From assembly GCA_040398465.1 (NCBI GenBank), contig JBBAUA010000002.1, forward strand, positions 156,524 through 220,523: a stretch of 64,000 bases of DNA, written 5' to 3'. The stretch comes from UBA7672 sp040398465 (lineage in GTDB: Bacteria; Pseudomonadota; Alphaproteobacteria; Caulobacterales; Hyphomonadaceae). Position numbers and translations under genes: made by a program. The notes beneath the pieces were generated by a model. That model saw nothing but the letters and a program-made list of their open reading frames with translations, did not search any database and was not told where the DNA came from. This document shows positions 51,012 through 58,540 of this stretch, one piece after another. Position 1 is the stretch's first letter. Each line of letters opens with the position of its first letter.

Positions 51012-51472
51012 CACGATACCCAGCTCGTCTTGCACTCGCCGACTGTCCAGCCTGCGAAACCTGAATGAAGGCCGCATTCATAGCCGATGCCCGCCAAGGG
51101 TCCATGCATGATTTCAGTAAGCATGACGGCGCCTGTTCCATCGTAGGCGGGCTTCTGGAAGGCGACCCATTTCAGGCTCTGGCGCGGATCGGCGCCGGGC
51201 ATGGGTTGCACATAATCCGTGAAGGTGAAGCCGTGGGCGCCGAAATCGCAGCGCGGCGTCCAGCCTTCGTCGCCGCCGGGTTTCAGCGGGGGCGGGGCGT
51301 TGTCGGGGCCGAACTTGTAGTGCTCCTTCGCGAGCGCAGCGACGACAGCGCAGTCGTTGGAGAGCGCTTTTGCCGTCGGCGCGGACGGTGAGTCTCTTGT
51401 TGGCGACCTCGCCACGCAGGCGCAGGCCAAGAGTGCCGAGGCGCCCAGGGCGATGAGATTCGTAACGCGCAT
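51011..51472 (-). CDS. Cys-rich lipoprotein, paralogue B
   Basis: It is 153 residues with a lipoprotein-type signal (VTNLIALGASALLACAC). It shares the DCA-x5-A-x2-E-x-YK, W-x-P-x-CD and F-x-x-P-x-YD-x-x-GA patterns with paralogue A, so the two arose by duplication, but they are strongly diverged. Its stop overlaps the start of paralogue A by one base, so they form a two-gene operon. Function unknown. They sit in an insert that separates coq10 from cinA. Confidence 0.7.
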   Translation of the reverse strand: MRVTNLIALGASALLACACVARSPTRDSPSAPTAKALSNDCAVVAALAKEHYKFGPDNAPPPLKPGGDEGWTPRCDFGAHGFTFTDYVQPMPGADPRQSLKWVAFQKPAYDGTGAVMLTEIMHGPLAGIGYECGLHSGFAGWTVGECKTSWVS

Positions 51473-51648
51473 GCCTGGCTCCGTCCTGCCGGCGTCTGGC
51501 GGCCGGACCTGAGGGCAGGAGTCGCGGGCGCTGATGGCGGCAATAGGGCGAAGGGGGCAGTCGGGTTCCTGACTGGGGCAATCAGGCTGGGTTCATGTGG
51601 CCGGAGGCATTGTCGGGGAACGACAGGCCGGGTTCGGCCGTAGCCCTG

Positions 51649-52446
51649 ATGGGAAATGACGTGAAAAAGCTGATCGCCTCGACTATCCTCGCCGCAGTAG
51701 CGCTTGCCGCAGTTGCTCCCGCTTCCGCGCAGCGCGGCAACGACCGCGACTTTGGCGGCTGGGGCGGCGCGTCCTACCAGAGCGGGCAGAGCGTTGATCA
51801 GATGAAGCGCTCGCTGGCGAATGACGGTTATCGCGCCTATCGCAGCATCAGGCTGGATGGACGGCAGTATGACCTCTGGTCGAATGCCGGGTCGCGCAAT
51901 CCATGCGTCGGCTTCACGTCGTACAATGGCCGCGTCACCGATGTGCGCGGCTTCGCGGAAAGCGAATGCGGGCTGGTGAGCGGCGGGCGCCGCGGCATCG
52001 ATGAGGAAGACCTGCGCGGCCTGCACGTGGACGACGCCCAGCGCAACCTGCGCGAGTATGACTACATCAACACGCGCAATGTGCGGATCGACGGCAAGCA
52101 ATGGGACCTTTGGCAGAGCCGCCGTGGGCGCGAGTGCATCGGCTTCACCTCATACAATGGACGGATCACGAATGTGCGGTCGTTCCGCGGCAGTGAGTGC
52201 GAAGGGTTCGGGATTCCCGGCAGCGGGCGTATCGATGCGCGCGATCTGACGGGGTTGAGTGTGGATCAAGCCAAGCGCGCGCTGGCGAATGCGGGCTTCC
52301 GGGGCGCCGGCAGTTTTCGCGATCGTGGGCAGCAGTGGGATTTGTTCTACAATGATACCGGTCGCCGCGGACGTTGCGTCGGATTCACGTCATACAATGG
52401 GCGGGTGACCGAGGCGGACGAGTTTGACGCGGCCGATTGCCGCTAA
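51649..52446 (+). CDS. Secreted protein with three tandem GFTSYNGR repeats
   Basis: About 265 residues: a signal peptide (KKLIASTILAAVALAAVAP ... ASAQ), a short Gly/Asp-rich spacer, then three repeats of about 70-75 residues (roughly 45-110, 118-185 and 193-265). Each repeat runs D-Q/D-x-K/Q-R-x-L ... R-x-x-x-G/D-x-Q-W/Y-D-L-W/F ... C-V/I-GFTSYNGRV/IT ... C, with two Cys per repeat. The last repeat ends the protein. ATG 51649 is used; GTG 51661 with GGGA upstream is an alternative that starts right at the signal peptide. I do not recognise the family. Divergent from the paralogous lipoproteins. Confidence 0.75.
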   Translation: MGNDVKKLIASTILAAVALAAVAPASAQRGNDRDFGGWGGASYQSGQSVDQMKRSLANDGYRAYRSIRLDGRQYDLWSNAGSRNPCVGFTSYNGRVTDVRGFAESECGLVSGGRRGIDEEDLRGLHVDDAQRNLREYDYINTRNVRIDGKQWDLWQSRRGRECIGFTSYNGRITNVRSFRGSECEGFGIPGSGRIDARDLTGLSVDQAKRALANAGFRGAGSFRDRGQQWDLFYNDTGRRGRCVGFTSYNGRVTEADEFDAADCR

Positions 52447-52447
52447 C

Positions 52448-52939
52448 TCACGCCATCATCTTCCGCAGCATCTCGAGCGCCGTCGCGATGGTTTCGCGAC
52501 GGATGCGCTCGCGGCCGATATCGCCATACCGCATGGCCTGATGGAAGATCGGCTTGTTTTCGCGGGCGACGGCGAGGTGGACGAGGCCGACGGGCTTGAG
52601 CGGTGTGCCGCCGCCCGGGCCAGCGACGCCGGTGACAGCGACGGCGAGATTGGCGCGGGACTGTTCGAGCGCGCCTTCAGCCATCATGCGCGCGACAGGT
52701 TCTGATACCGCGCCGGCGTCGGCGATGAGGTCGCCGGGGACGTTCAGCATCTCTTCCTTGGCGCGGTTGGAATAGACGATGAAGCCGCGTTCGACCGTGG
52801 CGGACGAGCCGGGGATTTCGGTGAGAAGGCCTGCAATGAGGCCGCCGGTGCAGCTTTCCGCCGTAGCGATCTTCAGTCGCTTCTGCTGCGCCTCGTCGAG
52901 GGTGAGGCGGGCGAGCATAAGGAGTTGGTCGTCGAACAT
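52448..52939 (-). CDS. CinA C-terminal domain protein (NMN amidase PncC type)
   Basis: Stand-alone CinA/PncC domain that deamidates nicotinamide mononucleotide in the pyridine nucleotide salvage cycle. It is 163 residues with TAESCTGGLIAGLLTEIPGSS (nucleophilic Ser region) near residue 27, YSNRAKEEMLNV and VTGVAGPGGGTPLKPVG. The N-terminal molybdopterin-like half of full CinA is absent, as usual for this form. It is convergent with the three-repeat gene (stops two bases apart). Confidence 0.93.
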   Translation of the reverse strand: MFDDQLLMLARLTLDEAQQKRLKIATAESCTGGLIAGLLTEIPGSSATVERGFIVYSNRAKEEMLNVPGDLIADAGAVSEPVARMMAEGALEQSRANLAVAVTGVAGPGGGTPLKPVGLVHLAVARENKPIFHQAMRYGDIGRERIRRETIATALEMLRKMMA

Positions 52940-52995
52940 GGTGGGCTCCAGGTCAGCAATGGTAGCCTCGCCGCTGGTTGCTGTCGCTGCCCATC

Positions 52996-53559
52996 TCAGA
53001 AGACAGCTGCTGACAGCCGAACGCCTATGATCGCAAGCACGATGAGAACGATCAGCCCGCCGGCCACGACGTTGGCGATGGGGCCTTTACTCCAAAAGGC
53101 GATGACGGCTGCGACTATACCCGGAATGTGCAGCAGGCCGATTAGTCCGAACACAGGTTGACCGGCAAGCAAGGGGCCCTCGAACCACATCGCCAGCAGA
53201 TAGACGAACATGGCTAAGGCGAACGGCTTTCTCGCGCGCGCGAACTGCTCAGTCAGGTCTATCTGCCCCGTGTCTGGGCGGTCGGGTGCAATCACCCCCA
53301 CCGCGAGGCCGAGAATTACAGGGGCGATCAAGACATAGAGAAACGATGCTTAGTTCCAGTTGAGACTGCTAGGGTCCCAGACTGCCCGCCAGTGATTGAC
53401 CAACGCGAGCAAGAGTCCGCCAACCCACAGCGAATGCGGCAGATGCCAGAGGACTCGATGTCGGGATTTGAGAAGCCAGGAAAGTCCGTCGAGCAGGTGA
53501 CCCAAGCTTATCGCCAGGATCATTGAGATCATTACGGCGACAAATTCGAAGAGAGTCAT
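52996..53559 (-). pseudogene. Integral membrane protein broken by one in-frame stop
   Basis: The first part (53353-53559) encodes TLFEFVAVMISMILAISLG ... VNHWRAVWDPSSLNWN, then a TAA at 53350-53352. The same frame then continues without interruption through ASFLYVLIAPVILGLAVGV and two to three more membrane helices to a stop at 52996-52998. Together they give about 186 residues with a single layout of helix, HW-x-x-W-D and W-N loop, more helices. No start codon with a ribosome-binding site follows the stop. Either a recent nonsense mutation or a base-call error. Not assigned to a named family. Confidence 0.75.
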
Positions 53560-53587
53560 CCTCGTCTTACGCCGCCGAGCAAGTCCC

Positions 53588-54742
53588 TTATCGGCTCAGC
53601 AACACGCTCGCCTGTGCCGCGATGCCTTCCTCACGGCCGACGAAGCCGAGCTTCTCTGTCGTGGTAGCTTTAACGCTGACCGCGTCCAATGACAGGCCCA
53701 TTGCCTCGGCGGTGGCGTGGCGCATCGCTTCGCGGTGGGGGGCGATCTTCGGGCGCTCGGCGAGAATCGTGATGTCGGCGTTGGCGATTTGGTAGCCGCG
53801 GTCGTTCGCAAGCTTCACAGCGTGCTGGAGGAATTTGATCGAGGCTGCGCCTTTCCATTGCGGGTCGGAGGGCGGGAAGTGGTCGCCGATGTCGCCGAGG
53901 GCGAGCGCGCCGAGGATGGCGTCGGTAAGGGCGTGCCATGCGGCGTCGGCGTCGGAATGGCCTTCCAGCTTTTTGGTGTGCGGGATGCGTACCCCGCACA
54001 GGATGACGGCGTCGCCGGGTTCGAAGCCGTGGACGTCGAAGCCTGTTCCGACACGGAGCGTGGGTGAGCCAATGAGCTTCTCGGCCAGGGCGAAGTCCTC
54101 CGGATAGGTGACCTTCATAAGCGCCTGACGACCGGGCGTCAGCGTGATCTTTGCGCCGGTGCCTTCCAGCAGGGCGAGGTCATCGACGGCGCTGGCCGGG
54201 GCCGAGGCGTAGGCGCGGGTGATTGCCTCCCAGCGGAAGGCCTGCGGGGTCTGGACCCGGACGAGGCCGTCGCGGTCGATAGTCTGCAGCGTGTCGGCGC
54301 GCTTGAGCGCGTCGGCGACGGGCAGGGCGGGGCAGGCGGCGTCGGCGTCGTTCAGGGCGGCCAGGAGCTCTTCGATCACGTCGAGGGTCAGGCCGGGGCG
54401 GGCGGCGTCGTGGATCAGGACATGATCCGGGTCGATGGGTGCGAGCACGTCGAGGCCGGCGCGGACGGAATCGGTGCGGGTCGCGCCGCCTGCGACAACG
54501 TGGATATTCCAGCCGTGGGGCAGCATGGCCCGCACGCGGTGCTGTTGCTCAACCGGAACGACCACAGTGATGGCCGCAATTTTATTGCAGCGCAGCATGG
54601 CATTGACGCTCCAGACGAGCATGGGCTTGCCGGAAAGCTGCTGGAACTGCTTGGGCTGTGCGCCGCCAAGACGCGAGCCGGAACCCGCCGCAACGATGAT
54701 CGCAGCCGCTCTTGGGGCCAAATGCGCCTCTTGATTGTGCAT
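53588..54742 (-). CDS. ispDF: Bifunctional IspD/IspF (MEP cytidylyltransferase and MECDP synthase)
   Basis: Two MEP-pathway enzymes in one 384-residue chain. IspD half (about 1-225): AAIIVAAGSGSRLGGAQPKQF, ATRTDSVRAGL, VLIHDAARPG and the TPQAF motif. IspF half (about 228-384): VGTGFDVHGFEPGD, LEGHSDADAAWHALTDAILGALALGDIGDHFPPSDP (zinc ligands; shown in part) and a C-terminal VKATTTEKLGFVGREEGI. Fusion of these non-consecutive steps is typical of alpha- and epsilonproteobacteria. It is divergent from dusB. Confidence 0.97.
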   Translation of the reverse strand: MHNQEAHLAPRAAAIIVAAGSGSRLGGAQPKQFQQLSGKPMLVWSVNAMLRCNKIAAITVVVPVEQQHRVRAMLPHGWNIHVVAGGATRTDSVRAGLDVLAPIDPDHVLIHDAARPGLTLDVIEELLAALNDADAACPALPVADALKRADTLQTIDRDGLVRVQTPQAFRWEAITRAYASAPASAVDDLALLEGTGAKITLTPGRQALMKVTYPEDFALAEKLIGSPTLRVGTGFDVHGFEPGDAVILCGVRIPHTKKLEGHSDADAAWHALTDAILGALALGDIGDHFPPSDPQWKGAASIKFLQHAVKLANDRGYQIANADITILAERPKIAPHREAMRHATAEAMGLSLDAVSVKATTTEKLGFVGREEGIAAQASVLLSR

Positions 54743-54832
54743 TCTTGACGCCTTTGCGTGGAAGCGCTCTAAGTATTGCGTTCGAAGTGCCTAACAATTA
54801 GGCAATTTGTGAACGTCCTTGGAGACTGTTTC

Positions 54833-55825
54833 GTGTTCAGCGTAGGCGATGTCCAGATAGCTGCGCCGGTATTCCTGGCGCCGATGTCAGGCGTCACGGA
54901 TGCACCGGCGCGGACTGAGGCGGACCGGTTCGGTGCGCCGGCGGTTGTCACGGAGATGGTGGCGGGCGCGGAACTTGCGCGCGAGCATGTCGACTTCGTT
55001 CGCCGTGCTGCGCCGCACAATGGATCGGGTCCCTTCATCATACAGCTCGCAGGGCGTGATCCAGAGTGGATGCGGATCGGCGCCGAGCTGAGCGAATCCG
55101 CGGGTGCGGACATCATCGACATCAACATGGGCTGCCCCGCGAAAAAGGTCACGGGCGGACAATCGGGCTGTGCGCTAATGCGCGAGCCGGAGCTGGCCCG
55201 GAAGCTGATCGCCGGGACGGTGGCGGGCACAAAGCGTCCGGTCACCGTGAAGATGCGGCTGGGGTGGGATGAGTCATCTCTCAACGCGCCGGAGATCGCG
55301 CGCATCGCCGAGGGCGAGGGCGCGCGGATGGTTACGGTGCACGGGCGCACGCGTCAGCAATTCTATGATGGTCACGCGAACTGGGCGCGGATCGCGGCGG
55401 TGGTCGAGAGCATCCGCCTGCCGGTGATCGCCAATGGGGACATTGTTGATGCGCGCTCGGGCGCCGAGGCGCTGAGGCAGTCGGGCGCGACAGGTGTGAT
55501 GATCGGGCGCGGCGCAACGGGGCGGCCGTGGCGCCTGGCGGAGATTTCGCACGCGCTGTTCGGCACGCCGTATGCGCCACCGACGCCGGAGCAGAAGCTG
55601 GCGTCGATGCAGGCGCAGATCGAGGCGTCGGTCGCGCTGTATGGCGAGCGACTGGGCATTCGCGTGGTCCGTAAACATGTCGCGGCGTTCGTGGATGCGT
55701 GGTGCGAGGATCACGGCCTTCCGCCTATGGCGGAGCAGCGCGTGGCGCTGTGCAGGCTGGATGATCAGGCGGCGTTGCAGGACGGACTAGCGCAAGCGTT
55801 GTCCGGCATGAGGATAGCGGCATGA
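54833..55825 (+). CDS. dusB: tRNA-dihydrouridine synthase, DusB/NifR3 type
   Basis: FMN-dependent reduction of uridine in the tRNA D-loop. About 330 residues: FLAPMSGVTDAPAR at the N-terminus, the catalytic Cys in NMGCPAKKVTGG, VTVHGRTRQQFYDG and VIANGDIVDA in the TIM barrel, then a helical C-terminal domain. The GTG at 54833 is chosen because GGAG lies eight bases upstream (54821-54824); an earlier in-frame start adds 19 residues that do not match the family. It overlaps ntrB by four bases, the old nifR3-ntrBC operon. Confidence 0.95.
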   Translation: MFSVGDVQIAAPVFLAPMSGVTDAPARTEADRFGAPAVVTEMVAGAELAREHVDFVRRAAPHNGSGPFIIQLAGRDPEWMRIGAELSESAGADIIDINMGCPAKKVTGGQSGCALMREPELARKLIAGTVAGTKRPVTVKMRLGWDESSLNAPEIARIAEGEGARMVTVHGRTRQQFYDGHANWARIAAVVESIRLPVIANGDIVDARSGAEALRQSGATGVMIGRGATGRPWRLAEISHALFGTPYAPPTPEQKLASMQAQIEASVALYGERLGIRVVRKHVAAFVDAWCEDHGLPPMAEQRVALCRLDDQAALQDGLAQALSGMRIAA

Positions 55826-56907
55826 CGGTGACGCAAGACGGATCGGCGCTGGCGCTGCGTGTGCTTGATGCGATGCCCTTCGCAGTCATCGGGCTGACGC
55901 GGCGCGAAACGGTGAGCTGCGTCAACCCGGCGGCTGAGACATTGCTGCAGCGTTCGTCGGCGCTGGTGCGCGGGAGACCGCTGACGGAATTGCTGCCGGA
56001 AGACTCGCCCCTGATGGATTTCATCACGCGGGCCCGGCGCGAGGGCGGGGTGATGTCGGCGCGTTCGATCCGCATCGCCAGCTCGCACATCACGCCGGTC
56101 GACATGGATGTGACGGCGTCCCCCGATGGCGATGATGGCGGGCTGGTGCTGACGCTGATGCCGATCCGGCAGGTGCAGGACGAGTCCAAGAACGCCGAAG
56201 TGAATGCATTTGCGCAGATCGCCCGGATGCTGGGCCATGAGGTGAAGAACCCGCTGGCGGGGATTGTCGGAGCAGCGCAGCTGCTGGCGCGGCAGGCGCG
56301 GGACGACCAGCAGGCGCTGCTGACATTGATCAGGGATGAGGGCGGGCGCATCACGCGGATCGTGGACCGATTCACGGCGTTCGAGACATTCTTCTCGCCG
56401 CGGGCGCGGATCACCAACGTCCACATCGTGCTGGATAGCGTGATCGACCTGGCCAAGGCGAGCTTTGGCGCAACCACGCGTTTCGACCTGCAATACGACC
56501 CTTCGTTGCCCGAGATCGAAGTTGATCCGGATCACCTGCACGAAGCAGCGCTGAACCTCGTGAAGAATGCGGTCGAGGCGGCGAGCACGCCTTCGCGCCA
56601 GGCGAGGGTTGCGATCTCGACGCGGTATCGCGCAGGTTTCCGGTTCGCGGGGCGCGATGGGCCGCGGGCGCGTGGCGCCCTTGAGATATCAGTGACGGAC
56701 AACGGGCCGGGCGTGCCTGAGACGACGGTGCCCCGCGTGTTCGAACCCTTCTTCACAACCAAGGCGGGCGGCGCGGGCATCGGTCTCGCAGTCGTCGCCG
56801 AGATCATGCAAGCGCACGGTGGCTTTGTCGTTCTCGACAACAGCGTGAGCGGCGCCTCCCTGCGCCTGCTCTTTCCGATAGCGCGCCAAAAAGGAGCGGC
56901 CAAATGA
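55822..56907 (+). CDS. ntrB: Nitrogen regulation histidine kinase NtrB
   Basis: Cytoplasmic sensor that phosphorylates NtrC under nitrogen limitation, controlled by PII. It is 361 residues: PAS domain (about 10-125, PFAVIGLTRRETVSCVNPAAE), H-box with phospho-acceptor His in MLGHEVKNPLAGIVGAAQ, N-box LNLVKNAVEAA, G-boxes DNGPGVPE and GGAGIGLAVVAEI. No membrane segment. Overlaps dusB and ntrC by four bases each. Confidence 0.96.
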   Translation: MTVTQDGSALALRVLDAMPFAVIGLTRRETVSCVNPAAETLLQRSSALVRGRPLTELLPEDSPLMDFITRARREGGVMSARSIRIASSHITPVDMDVTASPDGDDGGLVLTLMPIRQVQDESKNAEVNAFAQIARMLGHEVKNPLAGIVGAAQLLARQARDDQQALLTLIRDEGGRITRIVDRFTAFETFFSPRARITNVHIVLDSVIDLAKASFGATTRFDLQYDPSLPEIEVDPDHLHEAALNLVKNAVEAASTPSRQARVAISTRYRAGFRFAGRDGPRARGALEISVTDNGPGVPETTVPRVFEPFFTTKAGGAGIGLAVVAEIMQAHGGFVVLDNSVSGASLRLLFPIARQKGAAK

Positions 56908-58319
56908 GCGGTCCGACAATCCTGGTCGCGGATGATGATGCAAGCGTCAGGCTCGTCATCAGCCAGACGCTGGCGCAGGAGGGCTATCACGTCAGGGCAA
57001 CCAACACGATGTCGGCGCTGTGGCGCTGGATCCAGGCGGGCGAGGGCGACCTGCTGATCACCGACGTCTACATGCCGGATGAATCGATCTTCGACCTGCT
57101 GCCGCAGATCCGGCGGACGCGGCCGGAGTTGCCGATCATCGTGATCTCTGCGCAGTCCACCGTGCTGACCGCGGCGATGGCGTCGGACCATGGCGCTTAC
57201 GACTACCTGCCCAAGCCGTTCGACATCGACAAGCTTGCGGAGACGGTGCGCCGTGCGTTGCAGAAGAAGCCGACGCGCGGGCAGGAGCCTACGGGCCGCC
57301 GCGCCGAGAAGGATGAGGCGCTGCCGCTGATCGGCCGGTCGAAACCGATGCAGTCGGTGTATCGCGTGATTGCGCGGATCATGAACAATGATCTGACTGT
57401 GCTGATCGAGGGCGAGAGCGGGACGGGCAAGGATCTTGCGGCGCGCGCGATCCACCAGCTGGGGAAGCGCAAGACAGGGCCGTTCGTTGCGGTGAGTCTT
57501 GCGGCGCTCCAGCGCGACCAGGTCGAGGACGAACTGTTTGGCGGCGGGCGCGACAGCAATGGAAAGCGGCGCGGCAAGGTGAGTGAGGCGGACGGCGGAA
57601 CGCTGTTCCTCGACGAGGTCGGCGACATGCCGCTTGAGGCGCAGACGCGGCTGGTGCGGTTTCTGCAGGATGGACGGTTTGCGACGTCGGGCGACGATCT
57701 TGATGTGCGGATCGTGGCGTCGACGAAGCATGACCTTCGCGCCCTCGTCGATCAGGGCCTGTTCCGCGAAGATCTCTATTATCGTCTGAACGTGGTCTCG
57801 CTGCAATTGCCGCCGCTCCGGGAGCGGAAGGAAGACATTCCGGATCTTGCATCGGCCTTCCTCGTGCGGGCGAAGAAGGAGGGGCTGCCGGAGAAGCAGC
57901 TCGACAAGAGCGCCTATGACCTGCTGGTGGCGTATGACTGGCCCGGAAACGTACGCGAGCTGGAGAATGTGATCCGCCGCCTGTCGGCGCTGAGCCCCGA
58001 GCCTGTGATCTCTGCGCGCGAGGTAGAGCGTGAGCTGCGCTCGAACACGCGGACGGTGGCTGGGGAGCGGGAGTTCGAGCAGGAGATAGAAGCTCTCCTC
58101 TCGCGGCACTTCATCTCGGCGCTGTCGGCTGATCCAGACAAGGATCCGGATGGCGGGCACATTTATCAGACGGTGATCGAGCAGGTGGAGCGTCCGCTGA
58201 TCAAGCTAGCGCTAGCAGCAACTAACGGAAACAAGGTTCGAGCGGCGGCGCTTCTCGGTCTCAATCGCAATACGCTGCGGTCCAAAATCAATGGGCTGGG
58301 GGTTGCCGAGGGCGACTGA
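56904..58319 (+). CDS. ntrC: Nitrogen regulation response regulator NtrC, without GAFTGA
   Basis: Transcription regulator of 471 residues: receiver domain (about 1-125) with acceptor Asp in LITDVYMPDE, AAA+ domain with Walker A GESGTGKD and Walker B GGTLFLDEVGD, and a C-terminal Fis-type helix-turn-helix (KVRAAALLGLNRNTLRSKINGLG). Between ELFG and GGTLFLDE, where sigma-54 activators carry GAFTGA, the sequence is GGGRDSNGKRRGKVSEA. It therefore should not open sigma-54 promoters, as reported for NtrC of Rhodobacter and Caulobacter. Overlaps ntrB by four bases. Confidence 0.95.
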   Translation: MSGPTILVADDDASVRLVISQTLAQEGYHVRATNTMSALWRWIQAGEGDLLITDVYMPDESIFDLLPQIRRTRPELPIIVISAQSTVLTAAMASDHGAYDYLPKPFDIDKLAETVRRALQKKPTRGQEPTGRRAEKDEALPLIGRSKPMQSVYRVIARIMNNDLTVLIEGESGTGKDLAARAIHQLGKRKTGPFVAVSLAALQRDQVEDELFGGGRDSNGKRRGKVSEADGGTLFLDEVGDMPLEAQTRLVRFLQDGRFATSGDDLDVRIVASTKHDLRALVDQGLFREDLYYRLNVVSLQLPPLRERKEDIPDLASAFLVRAKKEGLPEKQLDKSAYDLLVAYDWPGNVRELENVIRRLSALSPEPVISAREVERELRSNTRTVAGEREFEQEIEALLSRHFISALSADPDKDPDGGHIYQTVIEQVERPLIKLALAATNGNKVRAAALLGLNRNTLRSKINGLGVAEGD

Positions 58320-58540
58320 GATCGCCCCGAACGCGAATATCCCGTCATAAAGCAGTCAGTGTCAGGGATTCCTGTTGCTCCGGCGCATCAGGGTGTGGTT
58401 TACTTGCCACACTGTGTTGCCCAGCCGCCGCACAAGCCAGAGATGGCGGCAGGCGCACGAGGTGATTGTACGCCTAGCTGAATAATCGTCCCGGGATTCG
58501 TGGAGGGGCGGTCGATCAGCTTGGCCTTTGGGTAGAGTTG

